A stretch of 64,000 bases of DNA from Leptobrachium leishanense (Eukaryota; Chordata; Amphibia; Anura; Megophryidae), in assembly GCA_009667805.1 (NCBI GenBank), contig CM019066.1, positions 120,543,690-120,607,689 of the forward strand, given 5' to 3'. How positions within the stretch are numbered: the stretch's first letter is position 1; each line of letters starts with the position of its first letter. A program made the position numbers and the translations under genes. Below are positions 44,632 through 56,400 of the stretch, piece after piece. The notes beneath the pieces are model-generated. The model saw only the letters and a list, made by a program, of their open reading frames with translations. It did no database searches and was not told the DNA's origin.

Positions 44632-47091
44632 AAACACAATTCTGTGTTTTTAATTCAAAAGAAAAAACGTATGTGAAATGATGCATTAATAAGTGTGCAA
44701 TTTACTATTTTCATAGCTGGGGCCAAGAATATTATAAAAAATAAATACAAAATACCATGTCTGCCAAGCACCTGCCATACTGCAAGTATGAGTACAGAAC
44801 ACTATTGCTTGCAGGATACAAAGAATCTCAATGTCAGCACCTCCTTCAGCTACTCCATGCGCCTTCCTGCTTGATCTGGAACACCATTCATTCAGAAAAA
44901 AGAACTACAGGTAGCTCCAGTTACACAAGGGTATCACAGGGCAGCTGTATTTATTAAGACATAATGGTAAAGCTGCTAAAACTGCAGTGTTTTGGCTCTA
45001 TGCCTTAATAATGCATCCATTTATTTGGATTTACACCATTCATTCAGAAAGGGAGAACTCTGAATGATCAGATAAGCAGCAAAGCAATGGTCCCAGCTGC
45101 AAGACAAGTATCCCACACATACTACACCCCAGCATACCACCCACTGCATGTTTGACTCAGAGTTCGTCTCATGTAGCTGCTGCTTCCTCTCACTCAGGCT
45201 ACATGCTCAGGTGCAAACTGTTGCCAGCCATTATAGGAGCCAGACACCTGGCAGCCACACATGAAGATAGTGAGGACACACAGTTAGGAGAGCATAAATG
45301 GGGTTTTCTCACAAAACCTGAAAACAAAGCTGCGTGAGACACCTGATTCCCTGACAATATGCTTTATGGACTGTGTAACATGGGGTCCTAGTACCCACTT
45401 GCAGAATGATCTTCTCGCTGTCAGTATCCCAAAGGAGTACTGATTCTGGCCCAAAACCTACTCAATAACAGGAGATCCTTGCAGGGTGAAAACCAAACTG
45501 GGAATGGCTTTATTTTGGGTTTACAGTTACAAAGACACAAAAGAAAAACACCAGTGTTTCGATGCTGAATAGCCTCCCCCTTCCACACACAAAACCTAGT
45601 CTACAGACAAAGAATAATGAAACTGGTTAAATCCAGTCCTGGGGGGTGGGGTGGAAGCAGACACACAACAGATCCCACACAACACGCTGCCATAAATACA
45701 TAATCTAACACAGACATCAGGGAATAGGGCACAGAAAACACAAACACCCCGCATGTACAATTTTAGATACAGGGTGACTTTGACATACGAAAGGGCAGGG
45801 AAACAATATAAAACATCAGCCCCCGCACCTCCCAAACGCATCTCTAGGTCCATGTACCTCAAGTCCAAAGTCCGTACCATCACAGACTGTTAATCCTAAT
45901 ATGCTTTGCTAGCCTAATAGCTGAGCACAGTGGGAAATCCAGCCCTTTATACATTAACACAGGATTCCCTAACAGTAACATTTACTACTCACAAGCTCAC
46001 TGCTTGCTTCTCACAGTCCTCCATGTTGTCTGCTGCTATGTGGTAGGACCCTCACTGCTCTTCCTGCTTCCTTTGTGTAATTCGACCCTCTGTTTGGCAA
46101 TGAGCCAAAAATAGCATTCTAAGTAATGAGTGGATGTTTATCTAAGGTGACCTTATGGAAACCTAATGGCTGAGGGCTGAACACTTTAGTAAAGAGGGCC
46201 AGAGCATATGAGAAATGCTCTCAAGAAGGACAGATGATAAAAACGTAGTTATATGCAAGCTGCCACTGGACTGCTGCCAGCAATCAGCTGTGGGGAAAAA
46301 AGCTTAGTAGGTTTTGTATGTTGTTTTTCTTAAAATGAGATACCCACTACCCCCTCCCTCCCGAGTAAAAAATAGCCTTCAAATTAAATAAAAATAATAA
46401 TAAGTAATAAAAATGTGTAATCTATTATTTCACTCTAAAAACTGTCGGGGCGCTGCCCCTGCTGAGCAAATGAAGGTGCCACCACTGTTACAAAAATCAT
46501 ATTTTTTATTCACTCAGATAATATCCAGGTATATACAGGGGATGATCTGATTTGTTATGGTTCACAATATTATCATGCTGTTCAAGGTCATTTATTAAAG
46601 ATTTGGTGATGTTTCCTCCATCAGGTAGACTTGATTGATGAACCACTCACATAAACTTTGTTAAATAAGTAGTGCTATTTACTCAACTATTTAAAGTTTT
46701 GAAAACTGCTTTAAACCCCAGAAAAAAATGCAGCGAACATTATGATTTTATCAAAATGACAAGTATTCTTTGAACAGTGGTTTATAAATGCAAAACGTAA
46801 TGTACCCAAGGTATGTTTTGTTGTTACAATTCCAGCTAGAAGCAAATGTAATTTTTCTTTTGGCATCAAATGAGATTTACTCTGGCATGCTTTGCATATT
46901 GCAAAACCTTTTATTAAATTGACATGACCATTATTTCCGGATGTATTGCCTTGTGAGCGTCTCGAGCAACAAAAGTTCAGTTTTTTTGCATGTGTCATTT
47001 ACATTAGGAATGCTAAAATAAAGTTTAGAATGTTATAATATAGTGTTTCTTCTAGATTTTCTTGGACATTTTCAATGCAAAAACATGGTGT
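44632..47091. other. No recognisable feature (2.5 kb)
   Basis: No repeat boundary, RNA gene or convincing coding frame is visible. A segment near 45430-45560 (GGCTTTATTTTGGGTTTACAG) might belong to an LTR on the minus strand, but this cannot be supported. Confidence 0.45.
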
Positions 47092-47875
47092 TGTCACGTT
47101 CCCACGTTCCAACCCTGTCTCCCTGCCCTCTGTATTCCTTATGTCTGTGATTCCATGTGGTTCCCTGTGCTGCTTTCCCTGACATGCAGCTCAGGGGTTA
47201 AGTTCATTGCTCGTTGAGCTGGTGATATGGGCTGATTACTCCCCTATATAAAGCCATGGCCCATATCACCATGCTCTTGCATCCTGGTTCACTTCAGCTA
47301 CAGATTTGTTCCTGAGAGCTCCCTGTTATTCTATCCTAGTTCTTTCTCAGTGTTTCCCCCTTGTCTGAGTTCTAGGTTTCTGATTGACTTCCTGGTATTG
47401 ACCCTCTGGCCTGGCTGACGGATTTTCTCTGGTGCTATATCCCCGCTTTGGCTCAAGGTATACGTTTTGGTTTTGACCCCTGGCTTATTTATTGACCACT
47501 CTTCTGGACATCCCTAGCGGTTCTGTGCTTAACGTATTATATGTTGTGTATCCTTGTAAACCACGGCTTTAGTTTATTGAAATCCTTCCCTGCAAGTTAT
47601 TGAGTATATCTCCTTTAGGTGTCTGTGTTTTTCCCAGGACTCTGCACGGCTACAAGGTAACCTTTTTCCATTAGTGCAGATTCGGCCACTCTAAGGACCG
47701 ATCTATCAGTATAGGGCTCCTTCGGTATTAGCCGTGCAGAGGTCCCCAGTGTCTACTGTGGTTTATTTCCTTATCCTGATTGTTGTGTCACGCATCTCTG
47801 CATATAGCGGCTTTTCCTCATACCTGGGCCCTACTTGGCGCATGCCGGGTACCGCCATAGTGGCTGAACGTGACA
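47092..47875 (+). mobile_element. Solo LTR, Gypsy-like, 784 bp
   Basis: It begins TGTCACGTTCCCACG and ends GGCTGAACGTGACA, with a 5-bp TSD GGTGT (47087-47091 and 47876-47880). A TATA box (CCTATATAAAGCC) lies at about 47245, followed by CT-rich transcribed sequence. No internal coding region remains, so it is a recombination product. The TGTCACG...CGTGACA ends and 5-bp TSD suit a Ty3/Gypsy-type element. Confidence 0.85.
47245..47252 (+). promoter_or_regulatory. TATA box of the solo LTR
   Basis: TATATAAA in a CCCC...GCC context, about 155 bp into the LTR. It is the likely U3 core promoter. Confidence 0.6.
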
Positions 47876-48986
47876 GGTGTTCCAAAATACTGTTTTTTAT
47901 CTCCTGCATTTTCTCTGTAACACCAAATCCTGTCATTAACCTTATGCTTTTGGCAGAGCTACAATACATCCCAGGTCACTGACTTTCTCAAGGTGGAAGT
48001 CAACTAGACTTTAGTGAAAGAAGAAAGAAGAACAAATGCAGTGAATCCCCTTTATTGCCAAGTTTTTTCCTTCGGAGACCACGTATGATTTATTATTGTA
48101 CAGATGTTTTTTCAAGATACATCTGTACTTCAAGACAGTTCACAGCGTATGGAGATTTTATTTTACCTTATGGAAGTCTGATTAATAACTCTTGTTTTCT
48201 ATACTTGTGATGTACCAACACACTACATCAAGTAGATATCTTTGAGGCAAAAACATGTATATGTTGTGCTCTGTAATTTATTATATCATGGATATAATAA
48301 TTAGATAATCTGTATTTGACGCAAAGGTCAAAACAGAAATGTTTAATTTGTTTTCAGTCATTATTATAAATATATTCAGAGAATTAAAAAAAAATTACAC
48401 AATATCTATATTGGCATATGCACATTATGTCTTGACCTTTTCCTCCAGTGAATTATGTTTGTTAATGACATTCATTTAATTTATTTATTTTTTGATTAAT
48501 TGGTACATTTTGCTGCAATTACACTTGTGTCCCAACCATTAGAAATCAATAACGCAGCCTCAGTGCTACATCGATGTATCATATTATTAATGCTGTCATT
48601 AGACGCCCCAGAGATGTAGCATTACTATAACTCGCTTAACATTTATAACGTGTTCACATCTCTCACTGGTAGACTTATTGGTGTTCCCTAATGTTTGTTT
48701 AATGATTTGCATTTTACAATTATTGAGCAATATGCAGCAGTGTGTCTTATCAAAATCTTTCAGTTTTATGTGCTGACTTCATGCGGAAACAGTCATTTTA
48801 ATATAGAATGTGTGACTCAAGGCAACTGGAATTCTCATCTTATACAGGGTTGAAGAAAATAACAGTCAAAGGCTCTCTAACATCAACTAGAAGAAATTAC
48901 AAGTTACCACGTGTGACTATTCCAAAATGTATGGCATATACAGTATTTTCCAAAGTGTCAAAATCAAATTCTATCTAAAACATTTA
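47876..48986. other. Non-repetitive stretch
   Basis: No transposon ends or modules. The part at 48440-48800 is complex, AT-rich sequence with several ATTA/TAAT homeodomain-type words and no low complexity, so it could be conserved non-coding DNA. This is only an impression. Confidence 0.3.
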
Positions 48987-49670
48987 CAGGGTTATTCAAA
49001 GAGAGCCGAATTGGCTCCGAAATTGTACCGAACAGTGAATTTCCCTGTACAGGTCAATTTCAGAGCCATTTGACTATTCAAACAGCTGGCAGTTCGCCAA
49101 ATATTGGAAAATTGCTAGTGAAATATGGTGCTGTTTGATAGCAGTGAACTCCCCATAGCGAAGCGATGGTTAATCTATTCAGAGAAAACACAACAGCACC
49201 AAAATGTCAGTGAAATGCATTCATTTTCAGTGGTTTCATTCAGCAGGTTTAATCAGGCGAATCCCATAGATTTCAATGTTAAAAATATTCCCGTTTTCAT
49301 CCAATATCTATTAAACCGTTTATTCATTTAGTTTGCAGGAAAAATTCTCTTTATTTATTTTGTTAGGATTTTTTAGGCATTTTTCAGATTTTTTTCCGAC
49401 AATTTTTATTTCATGTTTTTTGTCTGTAACAGACCTTTTTATTATAATTCATAGGTCCTTATATATTAATTCCAGGAATTATAGTGCAGTAGTTTTTTTT
49501 GCAAACAGCTTTTGAAAGTTGTGGGGTGTTTTTTCTTTCCTTTACCCCGTTTGTTGGCTCGTCGGCTTTTTCCAGTGACTGGTCCGCACTCCATTCGGTG
49601 GATCCTCGGCTTTTTTCAGATGCGTTCAGCGGTTTTCCAGTGGAATTTTGGTGCTCTTTGAATAACCCTG
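48987..49670 (+). mobile_element. MITE family A, most intact copy
   Basis: CAGGGTTATTCAAAGAGAGC at the left and CTCTTTGAATAACCCTG at the right, with TTA on both sides (48984-48986 and 49671-49673). The 684 bp run in the order: AATTGCCAGTGAAATA-type left domain, AATCAGGCGAATCCCATAG, AT-rich module, CTGTAACAGACC, and a shortened GC-rich domain. This copy defines the family. A 3-bp TTA duplication is compatible with PIF/Harbinger. Confidence 0.85.
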
Positions 49671-49673
49671 TTA

Positions 49674-50984
49674 AATTATTTTTGTGATGAAAACATTTAT
49701 GAAAAATTACAATTATAAAGTGTACATATTTGTAATTTTGCAGGTATCCCTGAACATTAGAAACAACCAGTGTATGTGCAACAAAAGTGCACTGTAACGG
49801 ACTAAACATCAATACTTTATTAAATAACAAAAATAATAATACACACTCGAAAACACTCTGAACATTAGTCTACAAAAAAATGACACGATTATAGCAAAAT
49901 TAATAAAATTCATATATCACATGTTAAAGCATGGTGGTGGCAAAATACAACAAATACAACAGCAATCAAAAATAAAACAATACAAGAGCAAATGTTCAGA
50001 AATCACACATCAAAGCAGAAAATGTTGGCAATGGATGTTGAAATTTGATTTACATGTGATCTGTATTTACTGTTACAGGAATACAATGTTTATGTCTGTT
50101 ATTACTTGCTCCATGCAATAGAGAAGGTCCAGGGACTTAGACTGGGTGTCTAGGGCAAAAATATCCTACAGTAGTACCTTGACGCATACAAAAGCAATGC
50201 GCAATAAACGTGTTTGATATTCTCACCATTAAATACTTTTCATAAAGGTACATTTACAGTTTCTATTTCTTTTTCAGACACATAGCAAAGTGGGAATGTA
50301 CTCAGTGTTTGAATTGTCTTGTCGTTGTATGTAGCTGGAGGCTCTGGGAACAGAACTAATAAAATATCTGGCTTGTAACCAAGAATTAATGTTGCAGCGA
50401 AAAGAGGAATTTTACATTTCCTGATGCCGTGTCCCCGCTTGCAGTTTTTCACTGTCACATCCAATAAGCTTAATTCTTTTCAGAAACGCCAAGGTATTGG
50501 GATATTCTGTTTTTCCAAATTGTATATACTGTATGCCGTGGACATCCAGAGACATAGCATACATTTTCATAAACCGTCTTCACTAGATGGATGACAAGTG
50601 TTTTCTGGTATATATGCAACATTTTACAGCAAATAAAAAATAATAGAGTGAGCACCCTGAGAGATTGTGAAAGTGATATGTTAGGTATACAGTGGTAACA
50701 GTGTGATGGGGTAAAACAAAGCACCATGGGTGGCCTTAGAGGTAACAGAGGTAAAATAGTGCTCACTATATATCTTAATGTCTCATTAATGCTGCTAAAG
50801 ACTCAAGAATGTGAATGTCATAGGATGGAAAATATTCAAACAGAAACAGAAATCCAACTGTTTTAGATAAATCCAGCACAAAAGAGATATACAGTATACT
50901 TGCTGGAAATTAATGTATAAATTTTCTGCATTTTCTGTGGAGGATCACACTTTGCAGCCCTGTCGAACGCACATTGTAGCACTT
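49674..50984. other. No recognisable feature (1.3 kb)
   Basis: AT-rich. Only short unrelated frames and no repeat ends. Confidence 0.45.
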
Positions 50985-51149
50985 CAACGGGGAAGCTTTC
51001 ACAACGTACGCAGCACGCCCGCTCTAGTGCGCTGGATTCGTGCACGCACTACAGCGTGTGGCGGCCCCATTGCAGAGTTACAATGTTGCGACAGACGCTG
51101 GGAGGCACGTCAATATGGGCGCACATAGTGCGCTCGTCTGACCCCAACC
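50985..51149. mobile_element. Family C Harbinger-like fragment (right half)
   Basis: The sequence GGGCGCACATAGTGCGCTCG followed by TCTGACCCCAACC mirrors the left half at 17784. It abuts family A sequence at TAATCAGGCGAATTCC. Confidence 0.55.
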
Positions 51150-52339
51150 TAATCAGGCGAATTCCATAGGTTTCAAGGTAAAAAAATATTCTTGTCTTTA
51201 TCCAATATCTAAAAATTTAACCCCCCTGACGGTTTTCCCGAGTGTGACTTGGGGTTAACTTTCAGGGCTGAAAGCAGTAACCCCGAGCCACACACGGGCT
51301 GCATACATCACCTGTCCCTGCACTCCCTCACTGATCCCAGCTGTCTCCTCCTACTTCCTGATTCCCTTCTCGTGAGAAGGGAACCAGGAAGTATGAGGGT
51401 TGCGATCGCTGGAAGAGACTGCCGGGGACAGAGAGGGAGAGCAGGGACAGGTGATGTATCCAGCGGCATCCTGAGTGTTGCTCGGGCTTACCGCTTCCAG
51501 CATAGGAATTTAACCCCGAGACACACTCGGGAATACCGCGGGGGGGGGGGCAAAAAAAAATTAAAAATGGAACAATTCTGACATCTAAAAGATGTCAGAG
51601 TCGTAACGCCAGGGAGGTTAAACTGTTTATTCTTTTAATTTGCAGCCAAAAGACTCTTTATTTATTTTTAGGAGCTTTTAGGCATTTTTCGGCAAATTTA
51701 TCTTCATATTTTTAAAAATGGTGTTTTTTTCCCATGTAACCCAAAGGACCTTATTTTAATTCCAGACATTTTCTTTCAGTCGTTTTTTTGCAAACCGCGT
51801 TAAAATTTTGAAAGTTTCAATCATTTTTTTGTTTTTTGTTTACTTTTGTTTATTCTTTTAATTTGCCACAAAAAGACTCTTGATTTATTTATTTTTAAGT
51901 TTTCTTTTTAATCATTTTTTGGGATTTTGACGAAATTTTATTTCCAATTTTTTTTTTAAAATCGCTTTTTTTTTTCTGTAACAGACTTCTTTTCGTGTTG
52001 TATTTTTTTTGCAAACAGCTTTTAAAAGTTACAATGGTTTTATTTTTTTCTTCAGTTTGTCTTTTTTTTTCCACAGCACTGTGTTCAGCAGATTGTTGGG
52101 CTTTTCCCGGACGCATGCGGCAGGTTTTCGGTAGCTTATCAGAACGGATTCAATGTTTTCCAAAAATTTGACGGTTTTGCGGCTTTTCTCTTTTTTTTGT
52201 CGAATCCGTGGTTTTGCAGAGTATTTTCCCTGCACTTCGGAGACCCTATGGTGAATGCTGAAATCCCCTGTCGCATTGGGGAATTTGATTCTCCAAAGTG
52301 AAATTCCGGTGGAATTTCAGTGCTTTTCGAATAACTCTG
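51150..52339 (+). mobile_element. MITE family A copy with TTAA MITE inside
   Basis: It starts at TAATCAGGCGAATTCCATAG (left half lost at the junction with family C), has the AT-rich module split at 51217 by a TTAA element, a second similar AT-rich stretch from 51850, a GC-rich domain near 52090-52280, and the right end TTTTCGAATAACTCTG. Confidence 0.7.
51221..51617. mobile_element. TTAA-flanked MITE, 397 bp
   Basis: Ends CCCCCCTGACGGTTTTCCCG and, in reverse complement, CCTCCCTGGCGTTACGACTC, flanked by TTAA at 51217-51220 and 51618-51621. The host family A sequence normally reads ATTAAACCGTTTATTC here, so TTAA was the target. The interior is a long imperfect palindrome around a CTTCTCGTGAGAAG centre. 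Confidence 0.85.
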
Positions 52340-52366
52340 ATAGTCATTTTATTCAGGAAACACAGT

Positions 52367-53381
52367 CAGGGTTATTCAAATAGATCCGAATTGCAGGCGA
52401 AAGGTAACCGAACAATGAAATTCAGCGTACAGTTACCTTTCCTGGCCATTCGGCTATCCAGAGAGCAGGCAGTTCACCAAATGTTGACGAATTGACTGCA
52501 CATACGGTGGACCTCTGACGTACAGAGGTCCACCGCTAGCGGCGTGTGTGCGTGATTAGGAGACGTCAGACACGGCTAATGTCCGGCCAACATCCAGATG
52601 CAAAAAGTGTTTTATTGATGATCCGTACAAAATCACAAACAAAAGGCGCATCGTATGACCGCTATCGCGTATTCCGTGAAAAAATACGTCCATTTGTTCG
52701 AACGCACTTTTTCATGGACAACGCGAAAAATGCCTTCGTCTGACCCTAGCCTAATTCAGGCGAATCCCATAGGCTTCAATGTCAAAAATATTCCCATTTT
52801 AATTCAATATCTAATAAACGTTCATTATAATATTCTGCAGTAAAAAGTCTCTTCATTTATAGATTTTTTTAGGATCTTTTAGGCATTTTTCAGGATTTCT
52901 TTTCAAACAAATTTCCGCTTTTTTTTTAAATCGCTTTTTCTTTTTTCTGTAACAGCCCTTTTTATTATCATTCAATGGACCTCATATGTAAATTTCAGAC
53001 ATTTTCGTTCTGTAGTTTCTTTGCAAACAGCGTTTCACTTTTCGAACATTCAAGCGTACTTATTTTTCACTCCATTCGTCTGCGGTGTCGGGTTTTTCCG
53101 GCGGCTGCTCTGCGCTGTAATCGGCGGCTGCTTGGGTTTCTCCGGCGTGTTCGGCGGGGTTAATTCAGCTGGTTTTGCGGGTTTCCGTGTGCTTTTGCCG
53201 GGTTTTGCGGTGAGTGTTCGTCAGGTTTGCGGCGACTTTTCCCTGCAATTACAACGGACCTGTGGTGCTTGCTGAATACACCGCAGGGTCGCCGAAATGG
53301 GATCGCCATTCGTACCGAATTGAAGAGAATGAAAAGTCACCGAACGTGCGGTGACTTTTCGATTTTCTTTGAATAACCCGG
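52367..53381 (+). mobile_element. MITE family A copy with family C inside
   Basis: CAGGGTTATTCAAATAGATCC at the left, CTTTGAATAACCCGG at the right, and AGT on both sides (52364-52366 and 53382-53384). A family C element plus a deletion replaces the middle left part. The right part is nearly identical to 5860-6326. Confidence 0.82.
52500..52751. mobile_element. Family C Harbinger-like element
   Basis: The right end in reverse complement is GGCTAGGGTCAGACGAAGGC, followed by TAA. The left part contains a hairpin, GGTGGACCTCTGACG / CAGAGGTCCACC. The left terminus is unclear. Confidence 0.55.
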
Positions 53382-53479
53382 AGTGTGCCAAAATACAACC
53401 AAAAATGTTATGTTTTTTTAAAATTTTGCAGTAAAATGCAGTAAACATGTTCTCTATTCCAAATTTTAATGAGTACCCC

Positions 53480-53793
53480 ATAAAATAAGCAACCCCAAGA
53501 TTTGGATGATAAAGTGGGGAAACCGTACATTTTCATTCTGTAAATAATTAAAAGCTGAATTAGAATGTATAAGTTTTAAAATCTTTTGATGCAGCTACTT
53601 GACGTGACATGACATATACACATACTATTGATGTGTTTTGAATCGGCTACGTCCGCTGAAAAAAAATTATAGATAATTAGTGTGTGTTCTGCAGCAAAAC
53701 CTGACTTCTGATGGTGTTTAAATGCGATCAGCAAAAAATGCTTGACAGGAGTTCAGCACGAGTGTGAAATAGTTCAGCACTGAAGAGGTTAAC
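53480..53793 (-). mobile_element. TTAA-type family B fragment
   Basis: It ends TTCAGCACTGAAGAGGTTAA, the reverse complement of the TTAACCCCTTCACTGCTGA terminus of 58484, with collinear internal words (GCGATCAGCAAAAAATG, GGCTACGTCCGCTGAAAAAA). Confidence 0.65.
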
Positions 53794-54953
53794 AAGTGAC
53801 TCTTGTCTCTAAAATGAAAATGACTTTTGCATAGGCCCAGTGAGCCACTATATCATAGTTTACCTACCATCTATGACACCTGATTCTTCATTGCCTCAGC
53901 TTATTGCGGAGGGAAAGAAAATAAGATTGCTAAAATGAAATTCCGCCGTTATAGTTGATCCTAACAAAACTGCCTAAACATATTATCCGCAATAATTTTG
54001 TATCCACAGCAGTAAGTTGTAATTTTGCTGATAGGATAATTTACTTTGCCTCTGTGCTCTGTAGCTAGATATTATTTATAATGTACTGATACTGTATGAG
54101 TAGATCTGAGTGATGTGAAGAGCAGGGTGCATTAAATGGCAAAGGATATTGAATGCTCAACTAATTGGAGGCTCGGTGGAACGCACCTTATGTGGAATGT
54201 CTAATAACAGCTGTGCTTAGCAGAGGTTTGCAAGAAGGAAATGTCCCAATGCGTCCTGTAGATTTTGGCAAAGACAAGCTCTTACAGATTGCTTCCCAGC
54301 AGAGACACCCTCTGTAAACTGTGTAAGCAATCAATGACAGATTCTGCTGCCGCCGAGAGTTTGTTGAACACCGGTCATATCCATTAGATATGTCATGTGA
54401 ACTGATACTATTATTACAGCTAATTTCAAAATAACTAAACTTTCCTGGTTGTAATAATCATTTAATTCAAATTGAAGACAAATTTTAGAAAGTCCAACAT
54501 GTATAAAGCAAAAAATAAAACAACAAACAAGCAAAACCATCAACATTCATTTCATCAATTGGCTTCAAAGGGGGGGTGTAGCTGCATGTTTGTTTCTTTG
54601 CTATACATCAGGACATAAAGGCAGTGCAAACATGAAATGCATATTAAAATCAGATAACCTTAATCATCCATTTTTGTCCAGTATGATTAACCATATAATT
54701 ATGTTTATAAAGAAATTTTACCATATAATCAAATGTTAACTTTCTGCTGTGGGGTTAACCAAACCAGTGTTTCTTAACTCCAGTCCTCAGGACCTCCTAA
54801 CGGGCCATGTTGGTCAGATATGTGAAGCACAGCACAGGTGATATGATTTGCTGCTCAGTGATTGTAGGATTCAATGTGCAAAATCCGGCCTGTTAGTGGG
54901 TCCTGTGAACTGAAGTTGAGAAACACAGAAACTATGGACAGGATATAATACAG
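53794..54953. other. Non-repetitive stretch
   Basis: No transposon features recognised. The part at 54090-54360 is balanced in composition, with no low complexity or repeats, and could be functional non-coding DNA. There is no direct evidence. Confidence 0.3.
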
Positions 54954-54956
54954 GTT

Positions 54957-55647
54957 GGGCCAAATTACATACTTGGAGCTAACGTTAGCGTTCACCTGCA
55001 TGAGCTTTAACGTTAGCCCAAGTATTTACCGCATATTTCAATCCAAACGCTAACGGATTAAGTAATCCGTTAGCGTTTGGTATCTTGTGCTTCTCAGCGT
55101 GAGGTTACTGTACTTTGTGCTCCCTATACTTAACATGGAGAGCGCAAAGTGTTAATCAGCGTTTGGATTACAAAGTCCTAATGCTGATTAACGTCCGGCC
55201 ACGGTTAACAAAAAGTTAGCACTAAGTCCTGGCTCTGGTTAACGGATTCCGCTTCTGCAGAATCCGGTAACACCATCCAGAAACACCCCACAAAATTTGA
55301 TATATATACTCCCCTCCTGTCCCAAAGCGAGGACCGCGGCTCTGTCCGCCTCCTCAGTCCAGCAGGGGCAGGGAAAGACTGGGGGAGAAAGTTCCCCCAG
55401 TCTCCAAGGCGAGATCCGGCTGGCCATGTGACCGCTGGCGTCTGCTTCAATGGAGTCCTATGGACTCCATTGAGAGGATGCGAGCGGCTGCGCTTAGCTC
55501 TGCCGCGTGCATCCCGCTTAGTGCCCGCAAACAATGCAGGCAGCTTTTTTAGCACCTGCATTGTAATCTAGCACTAAAACGTGGGCGCTAGGGGGAAAAC
55601 TGCCTCCCTAGTGCCCGCATTTTAGCGCTAGGATCGTAAATTAGCTC
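54957..55647. mobile_element. Harbinger-like MITE with internal hairpin
   Basis: The left end is GGGCCAAATTACATACTTGG. The right end in reverse complement is GAGCTAATTTACGATCCTAG. GTT flanks both ends (54954-54956 and 55648-55650). A perfect hairpin, CCAAACGCTAACGGATTA / TAATCCGTTAGCGTTTGG, lies at 55043-55080. The remainder is GC-rich. The frame at 55205-55561 shows no known domain and is unlikely to be a gene. Confidence 0.72.
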
Positions 55648-55650
55648 GTT

Positions 55651-56163
55651 GATTTCCCTGCTATGGGGTTTGACTGCTTTGCGAGCCAGCACAGCATAAC
55701 CATTATTAAGTGAGAATGGAAGGCCCGCCATCCACATACCAACAGACCAATTCATTGACTTTTTTTTATTTCAGTTGATCATATTGTAATCCAGTCGTCT
55801 AGGAATGGTGTCTTTGTTTGGTACCTACTTGCAAGACATACATAGGACAGGCCTGGACTAGGCTGATGGTCCTTACGGACGGTCAGCTGGGGCTCGGCTG
55901 GCTCTATCTTTTATTCTTAGCGGTGTTTGCTGAAAGCACAGATCGTTTTGCACTCACACGTCCACTCAGACCAACAGGGATTTAGGGGGATTTCCCATTG
56001 GATGAAGGGGCCTGGTGCTACATCACTGCCCCCCTCCTCCTCTACTACTGGATCACCAGGCTTTCAGACCCCTCCCTGCAAAAAATGTAATCAGAAGGGG
56101 GGAATGTTTATACATTTTTAAACTATACAGTATGTAAAAATAGTTATTTGTGTCTGTTTGTGT
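55651..56163. other. No recognisable feature
   Basis: Unremarkable mixed sequence without an open frame or repeat ends. Confidence 0.45.
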
Positions 56164-56400
56164 GTGGTAGAAGTGTTTGGGTGGTTTGGCGTGTGTGTGT
56201 TAGATGTATGGGGGTGGTTTGGTGTGTGTTAGATGTATGGGGTGGTTTGGTGTGTGTGTGTTAGATGTATGGGGTGGTTTGGTTTGTGTGTGTGTGTTAG
56301 ATGTATGGGGTGGTTTGGTGTGTGTGTTTAGGTGAATGGGGTAGTTAAGTATGTGCGTGTTTAGGTGTATGGGGTGGTTAGGTGTGTGCGCGGGGTTGGA
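56164..56400 (+). repeat. GT-rich minisatellite
   Basis: About seven imperfect units of GTGTGTTAGATGTATGGGG followed by TGGTTTG. Spacing varies (29, 32 and 36 bp) with the number of GT steps. Confidence 0.85.

Noticed and set aside
53720..53800. Hammerhead search hit on TGAAGAGG-type words
   Set aside because: No GAAA with a pairable stem II or stem I nearby; it is a family B terminus.
55205..55561. A 118-residue minus-strand frame
   Set aside because: Inside a GC-rich MITE with a GTT TSD; no family resemblance and no intron or splice context.
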